Positions 1-8,990 are shown, numbered from the stretch's first letter. The stretch is 64,000 bases of DNA from Paenibacillus sonchi (GCF_016772475.1 NZ_CP068595.1:7192001-7256000), one strand, 5' to 3'. Notes: generated by a model from the letters alone, not told the origin. Made by a program: numbers and translations.

Positions 1-60
1 ATCCTGATTGTCATTTCCTACCGGATCGCTTACAAACTGGCGAATTATAAAATTTTCTAG
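1..60 (+). CDS. Carbohydrate ABC transporter permease, C-terminal end only (partial)
   Basis: An open frame enters from the left edge and stops at a TAG at 58-60, encoding about 19 residues that end in ANYKIF. The next gene starts 14 bp later behind its own ribosome site and encodes an LplC/YtcP-type permease, so this is most likely the last piece of the partner LplB/YtcP-type inner-membrane permease of the same importer. Only the tail is visible; the assignment rests on gene order and on the typical basic-hydrophobic tail. Confidence 0.6.
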   Translation: MLIVISYRIAYKLANYKIF

Positions 61-74
61 AAAGGAGCGTAGGC

Positions 75-944
75 ATGTACCACAAGTCTAAGGGATATAA
101 GCTGTTTTCAATCTTCAACCACATCCTGCTCATTCTGGTTGCGCTGACCTGTCTGCTGCCTCTGCTGCATCTGTTCGCCCAGTCATTCAGCAGCAAAGCG
201 GCCGTCAACGGCAATCTGGTCTCCTTCTGGCCGGTTGAGTTTACCGCAGACGCCTATGAAAAAACCTTCAAAAACTCGAACTTTACCGGTTCTATGCTGA
301 TTTCGATAGTGCGCACCGTGCTTGGAACCCTGATTGGCATGTTCGTGATCACAACGGCCGGATATGCGTTATCCAAAGACTTCCGCGGGCGCAATGCCCT
401 CATGTGGATCTTCGTGTTCACCATGCTGTTCTCGGGCGGGCTGATCCCCTCCTACATTCTGGTGACCAGTCTTGGCATGAAAGACACGATCTGGGCGCTG
501 GTGCTGCCGGGCGCTTTCGGCGCCTACAACCTGATCCTGATTATGAACTTCTTCAAGACGATCCCGAAGGCGCTGGAAGAAGCGGCTTTTATCGACGGAG
601 CTTCATTCTTCGGTATTTTCGTCAAAATCTTTCTTCCGCTATCGCTTCCCGGACTGGCAACCGTCGGCCTGTTCATCATGGTAGGACACTGGAATTCCTG
701 GTTTGACGGAATCTTGTATATGTCCAACACCACCAACTATCCGCTGGCGTCTTTTCTGCAGACGGTTGTCGTGCAGAGTTCTGCGCAGAGCATGGCGCTC
801 AGCCAATCGGAAGCAGCGGCCTTGTCAGAGCAGAGCATCAAAGCTGCCCAAATCTTTATCAGCACCCTGCCCATTATCCTCGTGTATCCGTTCCTTCAGC
901 GGTATTTTGTCAAGGGAATCGTCCTGGGCGCGGTAAAGGAATAA
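75..944 (+). CDS. Carbohydrate ABC transporter permease, LplC/YtcP family
   Basis: Inner-membrane permease of a carbohydrate importer (MalG-like, binding-protein-dependent transport family), 289 residues. A long hydrophobic segment lies near residues 15-35 and several more follow. The ATPase-contact (EAA) loop is near residues 170-200 (EEAAFIDGASFFGIFVKIFL). The C-terminus is the usual FLQRYFVKGIVLGAVKE type, as in YtcP and LplC. The start ATG is preceded by AAAGGAG. It sits between a permease end and a binding lipoprotein, so the three form one importer operon. No ATPase gene is present; importers of this type commonly share a general MsmX-like ATPase encoded elsewhere. The substrate cannot be read from the sequence, but the family imports complex oligosaccharides such as aldouronates or rhamnogalacturonan pieces. 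Confidence 0.9.
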   Translation: MYHKSKGYKLFSIFNHILLILVALTCLLPLLHLFAQSFSSKAAVNGNLVSFWPVEFTADAYEKTFKNSNFTGSMLISIVRTVLGTLIGMFVITTAGYALSKDFRGRNALMWIFVFTMLFSGGLIPSYILVTSLGMKDTIWALVLPGAFGAYNLILIMNFFKTIPKALEEAAFIDGASFFGIFVKIFLPLSLPGLATVGLFIMVGHWNSWFDGILYMSNTTNYPLASFLQTVVVQSSAQSMALSQSEAAALSEQSIKAAQIFISTLPIILVYPFLQRYFVKGIVLGAVKE

Positions 945-986
945 AATTGAGGTAACACCCAGAATACATTTAAAGGAGCCAAATCG

Positions 987-2675
987 ATGAAAATGAAAAA
1001 AACCTGTGCTGCCGCTGCATCCGCTCTAGTGATGGCCGGGATGCTTGCCGGCTGCGTATCCAAAGACAACGGTCCCGGCACCGCCGCACCGGAAGCGGCT
1101 CTGAAAGACGGGAAGTATGACCCTGTACTAACCATTACCACGGCCAAGCAGCAGGATGAGAATGCAGGTAAATATATCAACGGCGAGAGTCTGAACGACA
1201 ATGTGATGACCCGCTGGGGTGTGGATCACCTGGGCATCAAGATCGAAACAACGCTGCTCGGCGGCGACGCCGCGAATTACAATACCAAGCTGCGGCTCGC
1301 GCTCACCGGCTCCGAGAAGCTGCCGGATATTATCCCTGTATATGATACTTCGCTGGAGAATGATCTCATTCAATCCGGGCAGGTGAAGGAGATCACCGGG
1401 GATATCCAAAAATACATGCCGGACCGTTTAAAAGAAATCTACAAGCAGTACCCGACGACTTTCAATCCCGTCATCCAGGACGGCAAAGTATACGGCATGG
1501 CCATCTCGCCCAACCTGACCGAAGGTGAAGTTATGCTGGTCCGGCAGGATTGGCTGGATAAACTGAATCTAGAAGTGCCGACAACTATCGATGAATTCGA
1601 AAAAGTCATTGCCGCCTTCACGAACGACGACCCGGACGGCAATGGTAAAAAGGATACCTATGGGTTCGATTTCTCCGGCAAGGATTCCTACAACACCGGC
1701 TGGGTCAGCGATCCGGTGATGATCTTCAGCACCTATACCGGCAAGCATCTCCCCGGCCAGTGGTACAATGACAACGGGAAGCTCACTTACGGATCAGTGG
1801 CCGACGGCAACAAGGAAGCACTCGCCAAGCTTCGCGACTGGTATTCCAAAGGCTATTTGAACAAGGAATTGGCTACTCAAGGGGCCTGGGATGCGCTCGC
1901 CGATTTCACGGAAGGCAAAGCCGGCATCATCATCGGGCGCCCCTGGCTGTATGGCAGCGTAAAGGACGTCGAGAAGAATATCAAGGGTGCCAAGATTTCT
2001 GCGCATCCAACAATCAAGGGTGTGAAAGAAGACAAGACCTATCAGTCGGGCCAGCTTAACGACGGTGTTTTCATGTTCAACAAAAACTTCACTAATATGG
2101 AAGCATTTTTCCTGTACTATGACAAGCTGTACGATGCGGCATTCGGAACAGGCGACTTCAAATACGGCTATGCCCAAGGCTATGACTATGATGTCGTGAA
2201 CGGCGAAGTCGTGTTCGATTCAGCAAAGTTCAACAAGCCGCTGGATGCCATACAGGCTCCAGGCAAAATGACCTTCACCAAAAATACGCCGAGCGTAGAC
2301 GGACCGGGTAAATCCTACTATGATTTAGCGAACGGCGCCAAGCCGGACAATGGTATCCTAATGAGAGCTGCGGCTCCTGTAGACCAAACCGCCAAGGACG
2401 GTTTTGTAATCTCCTACGAGAACAGAGATGTTTTACTTCCAAGCGCCTTCAACGGCGCACCTACGAAAACGATGCAGTCTTCCTGGGAGCAGCTTACCAC
2501 CATGGAGAAGGAAACCTTCACCAAGATCATTTACAGCAAAGAACCTCTTGAAGCCTATGATGAGTTTGTGAAGCAGTGGCACGAAAAAGGCGGCACGCAA
2601 ATTACAGAAGAAGTGAATGACTGGTATAAAAAAACCAATGAAGTCGATGTAATGTCGGCAATGGGGCTGAAATAG
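987..2675 (+). CDS. Extracellular solute-binding lipoprotein of a carbohydrate ABC importer (LplA/YtcQ type)
   Basis: A 562-residue lipoprotein that captures sugar outside the cell and hands it to the two permeases just upstream. The N-terminus has basic residues, a hydrophobic stretch and a lipobox LAGC with the lipidated Cys at residue 23, followed by a charged linker. The mature part has the long LplA/YtcQ form of family-1 solute-binding proteins (about 500-560 residues), including the segment DDPDGNGKKDTYGFDF near residues 213-228, which resembles the calcium-binding loop common in this group. The start ATG has AAAGGAG 7-8 bases ahead. It is the last gene of the operon; the next gene is convergent. 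The ligand is unknown. Confidence 0.9.
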   Translation: MKMKKTCAAAASALVMAGMLAGCVSKDNGPGTAAPEAALKDGKYDPVLTITTAKQQDENAGKYINGESLNDNVMTRWGVDHLGIKIETTLLGGDAANYNTKLRLALTGSEKLPDIIPVYDTSLENDLIQSGQVKEITGDIQKYMPDRLKEIYKQYPTTFNPVIQDGKVYGMAISPNLTEGEVMLVRQDWLDKLNLEVPTTIDEFEKVIAAFTNDDPDGNGKKDTYGFDFSGKDSYNTGWVSDPVMIFSTYTGKHLPGQWYNDNGKLTYGSVADGNKEALAKLRDWYSKGYLNKELATQGAWDALADFTEGKAGIIIGRPWLYGSVKDVEKNIKGAKISAHPTIKGVKEDKTYQSGQLNDGVFMFNKNFTNMEAFFLYYDKLYDAAFGTGDFKYGYAQGYDYDVVNGEVVFDSAKFNKPLDAIQAPGKMTFTKNTPSVDGPGKSYYDLANGAKPDNGILMRAAAPVDQTAKDGFVISYENRDVLLPSAFNGAPTKTMQSSWEQLTTMEKETFTKIIYSKEPLEAYDEFVKQWHEKGGTQITEEVNDWYKKTNEVDVMSAMGLK

Positions 2676-2707
2676 CCGCAGGTAGTATAAAGCAGGGAAC
2701 AAGCTAA

Positions 2708-2775
2708 GTGCAGGATTTCCGCCCGGGGGCGGGCTTTGGGCACACATTGTTGTTCTGTACGCAAGATTTCCGCCC
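2708..2775 (+). repeat. Two diverged copies of a short intergenic repeat between convergent genes
   Basis: The 221-bp gap between the binding-protein gene and the convergent glycosidase contains no gene. It carries two related segments about 52 bp apart, GTGCAGGATTTCCGCCC at 2708-2724 and GTACGCAAGATTTCCGCCC at 2757-2775. The GTGCAG...GATTTC element resembles the repeated units at 31445-31646. A GC-rich potential hairpin around 2718-2732 could act as a weak terminator, but without a convincing T-run. Confidence 0.35.
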
Positions 2776-2896
2776 AGTTCCCTCGGAGCGAGCACACTGC
2801 TTGGGTGCCCCGTTTTATGTCCTGTACAACGAACAAGCCGTCACCGGCGGGCCAGTGGCCGTAGATGACGGCTGTGTTTGCGTTCGCCCAGCCAAT

Positions 2897-4879
2897 CTAG
2901 AAACCGGTCTTCGGTATTTCTTCCGGCGCTTGAGTGAACGGATCGATTCGGCCGGTACGGACTTCATACATGTTCCGATGAGCCATTTTCATCTGCTCCA
3001 CAAACGCCTGATAGGGCCGCTGGCAGACATCAACCACCCCGATCTGATAATTCTCCCCGTCAAACCGTCCCAGCACCGTCTGGTCATTGAGCTGAAAATA
3101 ATGAACCCCGATCAGCTCCGGGATCGCAGCTGCTTGTTCGACATAATAGCGGTAAGCCAGCCCACGGTCCTGCTGGGTGGCCACAGCCCGGATGCCGTAA
3201 GCCGGCAAGCCGGCATCCGCTGCCCCGAAATGATATTCCCCGATCATCACCGGCCGCTTTAGCCTTTTGCTGATACGCCCGATAAGCTCCCGGTCCGGCT
3301 GAAGCTGATAGCAATTAATGCTGAATACATCAAACGCTTCGCAGCCTTCCAGAAGATCTTCATTAGAAATCCAGGCGTAGCGCATGCCCAGATTCAAGTG
3401 GTGCGGATCTGCCTCTCTGCAAGCCCTTGCCGGAATTTCCGTGTAACGCCTGATCATGAGCCGGTTAAATAACGTGCAATCGTTCCTCCGCGCTTCATTC
3501 CCGCCCGACGCTGCCTTTTCGTTGTCCAAAAGATCCTGAAAGCTGTCAAAAGAGGTTCCCCAAGCCGCATTCCAGCGCCCGACCGAGGCATACTTGTCTT
3601 CAAGCCAGGCGATCAGACGGTATTTGGACACGAACGGAACCGGACTGCGCAGCATTTCTTCCGTCAAATTCAGTCCGTCCACGAAGGCCCACTGCGGTTC
3701 GTTGCGCATGAAATAACCTACCAGCCGCTTATCTTCCTTAAACGCAGCCAGCTGCCTGGCGAACTCCAAGGCTTTCTCCTCGTATTCGTGGCTGAAGACG
3801 TCGGGGAAATCACGGTAGATAACCGCGTTCGTCGACGGAAAGCTCTGCATCGGATATACATAAGGAAGCTTGGAGCCGGCGATAAAATCCGGATCGGACC
3901 AGTTCCCGGCCGTATTGATGCCCCACGCCTTCAACCGGCGCTCGGTCAATTCCCTCCAGTCTTCCCGCCAACTCTCCCCGAACGCACGGATCAGGTTGGC
4001 GATAAAAGGCGAGTAGCCGTGTCCGCTCCATGCCTCCTTATACGGCCCTTCCCGATCTGGAAGAACGGGCAGCAAATGCTCCATGCCCGTTACCTGCATC
4101 TCGGACGAAGGCCCGATGCAATCCATCCCGGCGCTGAATAAAGCATATCCGTCAGGGTCAACAAACCACCAGTTCGATCCGTCGAACTCTGTCCGGAAGA
4201 AGCCGGTAGCGGGAAACCGCAGGCTCTTCCAGCCTCCGAAGGGGCTGGTTAGCCCATTCGAATCCGCATCTGGCCGCATCTGGGCAAGCTCCCCGTGTAA
4301 CGCTGAGGCCATTTCCCCGGCAGAACGGGTTTTACCTTGCCATTCCTTCCAGGAGAGCTGTCCAAGCCCGTCAACATATGGTTTCGGTTCATATGTAAAA
4401 TCCGGCACAGACTGTGTCAGCCGCAGCCCGGAAACTTCAAATTTCCTGGCGGATACCGAAGGTATCGTACAGATCGAGAGTCCGTCAATCCGGCTCCGGT
4501 CGACGAAGGAATCTCCTCTGAGAACAGATTGCAGCACGCCGGGAAAACGCTCCAAAAACAGCTTTTCCCCGTTTAAAGCCGCCAGCGGGAAGCAGAGCCG
4601 CGTTGTTACATGAGGCAAAACGCCATAATGAACGGAAATCGCCCGTCCGTCAGTATCCTGGAACTTGAAAATGATGACCAGCACGTCGTGGCATTCATGG
4701 TAAATATCTGCAGTCAAATATTCATAGCCGTTCCAAATATCCGGTGCATACTGCGATATATCTAGGGCTGCACCGCCTCCGTCTGAAGCTGTCTCCATCT
4801 GAAAATGATCCTCCGCCACAGTTAAAATTCTGATGCCTTCGGGGACATTGCAGAATGTGCCTGCCAAAGATAATGACAT
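2897..4879 (-). CDS. GH-A clan glycoside hydrolase, GH50 (beta-agarase)-like
   Basis: About 660 residues. The first 170 or so look like a beta-sandwich accessory domain. The catalytic part opens with FFRTEFDGSNWWFVDPDGYALFSAG, a hallmark of GH50-like and neighbouring agarase families. Two Glu motifs fit a retaining TIM-barrel enzyme: NEPQ (acid/base) and GEYHFG (nucleophile). No signal peptide is visible, so the enzyme is probably intracellular and acts on imported oligosaccharide. An ATG at 4900 lies inside the Shine-Dalgarno region itself (ATGGAAGGAGC); AAGGAG is well spaced from the ATG at 4879, so that start is used here. It is convergent with the binding-protein gene and has no co-directional partner. 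The true substrate is uncertain, since agar-degrading context is absent; a related beta-galactosidase-like activity is possible. Confidence 0.7.
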   Translation of the reverse strand: MSLSLAGTFCNVPEGIRILTVAEDHFQMETASDGGGAALDISQYAPDIWNGYEYLTADIYHECHDVLVIIFKFQDTDGRAISVHYGVLPHVTTRLCFPLAALNGEKLFLERFPGVLQSVLRGDSFVDRSRIDGLSICTIPSVSARKFEVSGLRLTQSVPDFTYEPKPYVDGLGQLSWKEWQGKTRSAGEMASALHGELAQMRPDADSNGLTSPFGGWKSLRFPATGFFRTEFDGSNWWFVDPDGYALFSAGMDCIGPSSEMQVTGMEHLLPVLPDREGPYKEAWSGHGYSPFIANLIRAFGESWREDWRELTERRLKAWGINTAGNWSDPDFIAGSKLPYVYPMQSFPSTNAVIYRDFPDVFSHEYEEKALEFARQLAAFKEDKRLVGYFMRNEPQWAFVDGLNLTEEMLRSPVPFVSKYRLIAWLEDKYASVGRWNAAWGTSFDSFQDLLDNEKAASGGNEARRNDCTLFNRLMIRRYTEIPARACREADPHHLNLGMRYAWISNEDLLEGCEAFDVFSINCYQLQPDRELIGRISKRLKRPVMIGEYHFGAADAGLPAYGIRAVATQQDRGLAYRYYVEQAAAIPELIGVHYFQLNDQTVLGRFDGENYQIGVVDVCQRPYQAFVEQMKMAHRNMYEVRTGRIDPFTQAPEEIPKTGF

Positions 4880-5323
4880 TTTTTTCTTTGCTCCTTCCAT
4901 GAGATCTTAGAGTAGAACACCATTAACACGGCCTTCCCTCCGCTTCAACCGATTCGTTGCCGATCGGGAAATTTCACAAAGATTATATTCGGAATTCATC
5001 CTCAGGTCGATGCCCTAATCTGAACCATTCATACACAATTATCAAGCAGAATAATACCGTCTCTTCTTAACGCAGAAAGCCCCGGCATCATCCCGCCCCA
5101 TAAACCAGCTTCCAGTTTAATACCATTGACAACCCTAAAATTCTGCATAAAACGATATACAATAATACCAATATACTTACTTGGTTATTTATTCGTCTGT
5201 AGTGTTTGCCGGTTCATGTACGGCAGCGCTCGTTATGTACAAAGGGGGCTTCGGGTTCATAATCAGCTGGATTCATGAAATGAAAAAATTCATCAGCATT
5301 ATGATCTTTAGGAGGAGAATGAA
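4880..5323 (+). promoter_or_regulatory. Intergenic region upstream of the ECF/TudS operon
   Basis: A 444-bp stretch with no gene. A perfect -35 hexamer TTGACA is at 5126-5131 with a weak -10 (TAAAAC) 16 bp downstream and another AT-rich candidate (TATACAAT) further on, so the promoter is only tentative. The leader downstream contains GTTCATGTAC and GTTATGTAC about 25 bp apart around a small stem TGCCG/CGGCA near 5205-5230. I do not recognise a known riboswitch. A strong ribosome site AGGAGGAG lies just ahead of the S-component gene. Confidence 0.35.
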
Positions 5324-5905
5324 ATGAATCAAAAAACGCTCGTCATTACGCTGGGAGCCCTTGCTATTGCCATTAATGTCATTGCAGGAACTGTGGTCAG
5401 CAATTTAATAATCCCTTTTCTGTTTCTGGATACTGTTGGCACTATATTCATTGCCGCCGTCTTTGGCCCTTTATGGGGAGCGCTCGTCGGTCTGCTGACA
5501 AACCTTGTGCTTGGTGTAACCTCAGGGTATACAGCTATACCTTTTGCTCTTGTAAATGTCATTGTCGGTCTGGTGGTCGGCTATGCCTCCCGCAAGAAAG
5601 GCTTCACCTTCTCTTCAGCCCTGGTCTCGGGTATTATTCTGGGTATTCTATGCCCCGCCGTGGGTTCAGTGATCGCCATTGGATTGTTTGGCGGATTAAC
5701 GGGCGGAGTGCAGGATGTTGCGGTGTTATGGCTCAAGCAGGCAGGAACCAGCTTGTTCGCTACCGCTTTTCTGCCGCGCCTTGGCGAGAACCTGATCGAT
5801 AAAATTCTATCCGCCCTGCTTGTATATTACTTAGTCAAGAATCTGCCGCATTCTTTAATCAAGCGCCCGGCGCTTAAGAAGAAGGAGAGTTCCCGTGCAG
5901 CGTAG
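5324..5905 (+). CDS. ECF transporter substrate-binding (S) component
   Basis: A 193-residue membrane protein with about six hydrophobic segments, of the size and pattern of ECF S components. It starts with a short N-terminus, has Gly-rich membrane turns (FGPLWGALVGLLTN) and ends in a basic tail. S components bind one small substrate and pair with the EcfA-EcfA'-EcfT module. All of these are encoded in the same operon, so this is a dedicated (group I) importer. The next gene, a TudS-like desulfidase, overlaps its last codons. From memory it resembles the CD3073-type putative S component found beside a TudS-related protein in Clostridioides difficile; this could not be checked. The substrate is unknown, but a sulfur-containing small molecule is a reasonable guess from the partner. 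Confidence 0.85.
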   Translation: MNQKTLVITLGALAIAINVIAGTVVSNLIIPFLFLDTVGTIFIAAVFGPLWGALVGLLTNLVLGVTSGYTAIPFALVNVIVGLVVGYASRKKGFTFSSALVSGIILGILCPAVGSVIAIGLFGGLTGGVQDVAVLWLKQAGTSLFATAFLPRLGENLIDKILSALLVYYLVKNLPHSLIKRPALKKKESSRAA

Positions 5906-6407
5906 CAAAAAGATCATTGTAGCCTCCCACTGCGTCATCAATCAGAATGCCGTAGTGGAAGGCGAGGCTCGAAGTCCAGGCGTTATGAAAGCGGCGGTCG
6001 ACTGGACTTATGAGCAGGGGTATGGGCTGTTTCAGCTGCCTTGCCCGGAATTCACCTTCCTGGGGCCGGAGCGTCCTCCAATGACGGTGGAGGAGTACGA
6101 CACCCCGGAATTCCGCAGCCATAACCGCAAGATTCTCCAACCTGTTGTGGAACAGCTGAAAACCTATCAGGATCACGGGTATTCCATCGTGGGCGGACTC
6201 GGAATCTCGGGCAGCCCCTCCTGCGATCCGGGCAAAGGCGTATTTATGCGCGACTTTCTGGAGCTGGCCGCAGAGAACGGGGTAGCCATTGATTTCTTCT
6301 GGCAGATTCCCAACACCGCTGACGGAACCTTCAATCCCGGGGATTCCAATAGTGTCTACGGCCCTACCCGTACGCCTGTAATCCAAAAGGGTGATGAGAA
6401 GCAATGA
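5895..6407 (+). CDS. TudS/DUF523-related putative [4Fe-4S] desulfidase
   Basis: 170 residues, starting at GTG behind GGAG inside the end of the S-component gene. Three conserved cysteines are visible: Cys13 (SHCVIN), Cys50 (LPCPE) and Cys110 (SPSCD). The same three-Cys arrangement holds the [4Fe-4S] cluster of TudS, which removes sulfur from 2-thiouracil using the cluster's open iron site. The motif GISGSPSCD is typical of the family. The protein is cytosolic. The gene shares an ATGA overlap with the following ATPase gene and is locked into an ECF importer operon, suggesting that the imported compound is its substrate (inference). From memory it belongs with CD3072-type TudS-related proteins. 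The actual thio-compound is not known. Confidence 0.8.
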   Translation: MQRSKKIIVASHCVINQNAVVEGEARSPGVMKAAVDWTYEQGYGLFQLPCPEFTFLGPERPPMTVEEYDTPEFRSHNRKILQPVVEQLKTYQDHGYSIVGGLGISGSPSCDPGKGVFMRDFLELAAENGVAIDFFWQIPNTADGTFNPGDSNSVYGPTRTPVIQKGDEKQ

Positions 6408-7246
6408 TACGTATCCAGGATGTCACATTTTATTATAATGAACCCGACGAAGCCTCTGGGCACGCCGGTCTGAGGCCGGCGTTATCGAAGGTATCGCTCG
6501 ACATTCAGCCGGGAGAGTTCGTGGCACTGCTGGGCCGCAATGGTTCAGGCAAATCCTCGCTTTCCCGCCTGCTAAACGGCATTGAGCTGCCGACGGAGGG
6601 AACGGTGACGGTTGACGGGCGCCGGACTGCGGAGCCGCATGAAGTACAGGAGATCCGGAGGGCGGTGCAAATCGTCTTCCAGAATCCTGAGAATCAGCAG
6701 GTTGGGCTTACTGTGGGTGAGGATATTGCTTTTGGTCTTTCCAATATCGGCTGGCCGCAGCAGGAGATCCGCAGCCGGATTGCCTGGGCGCTACAGCTTG
6801 TCGGATTAGAAGCCGATGAAGAACGTCCGGTCACCCGATTATCCGGCGGTGAGAAACAGAAGCTCGCGCTCGCTTCTGTACTGGCGCTCGCCCCGCGCTA
6901 TCTCATTCTGGATGAAGCCACGTCCATGCTGGACCCGGTTGCCCGCCGCCGGTTCGTGGAAACCCTGCATGAGGTGAGACAACGGGTTCCCTTTACATTG
7001 ATTTATATTACCCATCATCTGGAAGAGGTAATGGGCGCAGACCGCTGGGTGCTGTTCCGTGAAGGCAGGATCATCACATCCGGACCGCCTTCAGAACTGC
7101 AGAAGGATACACAGCTGCTGCATGATTGCGGACTGGAGCTGCCCTATTATTATAAGCTTGCTGAATTGCTCCGCCGCAGCGGAATCCCTACACCTGCAAC
7201 TTTAAGTGAACAAGAATTGAGAGGATTGCTATGCAGATCATCTTAG
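6404..7246 (+). CDS. ECF transporter energy-coupling ATPase (EcfA1-type)
   Basis: 280-residue cytosolic ABC ATPase. Visible motifs: Walker A GRNGSGKS (residues about 44-51), Q-loop FQNPENQQVG, signature LSGGEKQK, Walker B YLILDEATSMLDP and the switch His in ITHHLEEV. The FQNPENQ Q-loop and the C-terminal extension are typical of energy-coupling-factor ATPases such as CbiO/EcfA. Its ATG overlaps the desulfidase stop by 4 bases, and its own end overlaps the second ATPase gene by 16 bases, so the operon is probably translationally coupled. It should form a heterodimer with the next gene product and grip EcfT. Confidence 0.93.
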   Translation: MIRIQDVTFYYNEPDEASGHAGLRPALSKVSLDIQPGEFVALLGRNGSGKSSLSRLLNGIELPTEGTVTVDGRRTAEPHEVQEIRRAVQIVFQNPENQQVGLTVGEDIAFGLSNIGWPQQEIRSRIAWALQLVGLEADEERPVTRLSGGEKQKLALASVLALAPRYLILDEATSMLDPVARRRFVETLHEVRQRVPFTLIYITHHLEEVMGADRWVLFREGRIITSGPPSELQKDTQLLHDCGLELPYYYKLAELLRRSGIPTPATLSEQELRGLLCRSS

Positions 7247-8106
7247 ACCATGTCTCCTTCACCTATAGCAAACGGCGTAAGAACAGGCCCCTGGCCGGAC
7301 CATTAGTGCTGGGGAAGCTGCAATTCACCGTGGACAAGGGCGAAATGCTGGCAGTTGCCGGCAAATCCGGTTCAGGCAAATCAACCTTCCTCCAGCTGCT
7401 GAAGGGATTTCTGTCACCGTCCGAAGGAAGCCTTTATTTGGACGGGACCGATCCCCATCTGAACCGGCAGCCGGAGCAGTTTGACCGGATCGGATTCATT
7501 TTTCAATACCCTGAACACCAGCTGTTCTCTACCACCGTGTATGAAGACATTGCCTTCGGGCTCCGGAGCGCCAAGCTGTCCCCTGAAATTCAGGAAGCCA
7601 AGGTACGCAAGGCCATGCAAGCCGTTCAACTGGATTACGGGAAATTTAAAGACCGGAGTCCGTTTGAGCTCAGCGGAGGGGAGAAACGCCGTGTAGCCAT
7701 TGCAGGAGTGGTTGTCCTGGAACCGGAGGTGCTGATTCTTGACGAACCCACAGCCGGACTGGACCTGCAATCACGGACCGCGTTGTTTGATTTGCTCCAT
7801 ACGTTGAACCGCGAGCAGGGGATCACGATTATATGGGTCAGTCATCAGCTGGAAGAGATTCTTGAGCATGCTGCACGTATGATTGCGTTTAAGGCCGGTC
7901 AGTTTGTGGCGGATGGCGCCCCATCTGTGCTTCTGTCAGATCCGGCGCTGCTGCAGGCCTTTGACTGGGAGGAGCCGCCGGCGCTGGCCGTATCCCGGAT
8001 ATTGCGGGAGCTTGGGGCTGCTGTTCAAGACAACCGGCCGCTTACCGCCTTGGAGGCCGCCGGCGCCATTCTCGCTTTGCACCAGAACCGGCAAGTATCC
8101 AATTAA
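7231..8106 (+). CDS. ECF transporter energy-coupling ATPase (EcfA2-type)
   Basis: 291-residue ABC ATPase, the second half of the EcfA heterodimer. Motifs seen: Walker A GKSGSGKST, Q-loop FQYPEHQLF, signature LSGGEKRR, Walker B VLILDEPTAGLD, switch His in WVSHQLEE. The FQYPEHQLF Q-loop is characteristic of EcfA2. A ribosome site GAGAGGA precedes the ATG inside the end of the previous gene. The next gene encodes EcfT, 43 bp downstream. It supplies ATP energy for the S component of this operon. Confidence 0.93.
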   Translation: MQIILDHVSFTYSKRRKNRPLAGPLVLGKLQFTVDKGEMLAVAGKSGSGKSTFLQLLKGFLSPSEGSLYLDGTDPHLNRQPEQFDRIGFIFQYPEHQLFSTTVYEDIAFGLRSAKLSPEIQEAKVRKAMQAVQLDYGKFKDRSPFELSGGEKRRVAIAGVVVLEPEVLILDEPTAGLDLQSRTALFDLLHTLNREQGITIIWVSHQLEEILEHAARMIAFKAGQFVADGAPSVLLSDPALLQAFDWEEPPALAVSRILRELGAAVQDNRPLTALEAAGAILALHQNRQVSN

Positions 8107-8149
8107 CACTTGAAGAATCAACCAGCTTATTGTAAATGAGGAGAGCGTT

Positions 8150-8940
8150 ATGTCAGGCACAAGCTTTTTACTCTATCAAAAACGGAATTCGTGGCCGGAA
8201 CGCTGGGACCCGCGGATGAAAATTGTGGCGGTGCTGCTTTTTGGCGCTGCTATGCTGTTCACCCATGATCCGGGGCTGAAAACCTTACAGCTGCTTATAC
8301 TGATCCTGTTATGGGGGATCGCGAAGCTGCCTTGGCGCGTTCTGGTCCTTACATTACTTTCACTATCGTTATTTTTTGCCTCGACAATGATTTATCAAGC
8401 CATTCTGCTGTCAGAGCCGGCCGACACCCTGATTCAATGGGGTCCCCTTCAATTCTCTACCCGGGGCCTGGTCAACGGAATGATGATGTGCGAGCAGATT
8501 GCGGGGATTGTGCTGCTCCTGTCGCTGCTGGTACGGACAACCTCGCCTATTGTATTGGCGGAAGGACTGGAATCTTGCTGAAGCCTTTAAAAAAATGGCG
8601 TTTTCCGGTTCATGAGGCTGTCATGATGTTCTCCATCGCCCTGCGTTTTCTTCCTATTCTTGTGGAAGAATTCGACAAGATCCGCAAAGCCCAGCTTGCC
8701 CGGGGAGGCGGTTTTCACCGCAAGGGGCTTACCTCCCGCTTTGGCGGAGTGCTGCCCATGCTTATGCCACTGTTCGTGATGTCTATTCTCCGCGCCAAGG
8801 ACCTGGCGGTCGCCATGGAATCCCGCTGCTACCAGGGAGAGGAAGGAAGAACCCCCATCCGGATCTACCAGTTTAAGCTAAGTGATTATGCCGTTTTCAG
8901 CTTCGCGGTCTGTAATTTGTTGTTTATTTTTATTGGGTAA
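8150..8940 (+). CDS. ecfT: ECF transporter transmembrane component EcfT (frameshifted)
   Basis: The membrane scaffold that links the S component to the two ATPases. The frame from ATG 8150 (GAGGAG ahead) encodes an EcfT-like N-half, then hits TGA at 8579-8581. The -1 frame continues without a break to 8940 with the conserved C-half, including the ARGGG and SRCYQGEE regions typical of the EcfT coupling helices. One extra T in the TT at 8575-8576 gives GLESLLKPLKKW and a normal 263-residue protein. Either the gene is freshly broken, or a base was lost in sequencing, or ribosomes slip here. Because the rest of the operon is intact, I favour a sequence error. Confidence 0.85.
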
Positions 8941-8946
8941 CAAGGG

Positions 8947-8990
8947 AGCGTCCCCGGTGCTGAGTGGCTGCCGGGGCGCTTCTTTGCTTG
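8947..8990 (+). terminator. Rho-independent terminator after the ECF operon
   Basis: An inverted repeat CCCCGG / CCGGGG with flanking AGCG / CGCT pairs starts 7 bp after the EcfT stop and is followed by TCTTTGCTT. The convergent acoR gene ends nearby on the other strand. Confidence 0.7.

Noticed and set aside
2708..3262. Plus-strand open frame after the first binding-protein gene
   Set aside because: Its larger part is antisense to the GH50-like gene, and the start lies in repeat-like intergenic DNA.
8571..8600. Programmed -1 frameshift in ecfT
   Set aside because: No classical X-XXY-YYZ slippery heptamer at the break (the A-run lies downstream of the stop) and other genes show the same single-base losses, so an error or mutation is simpler.
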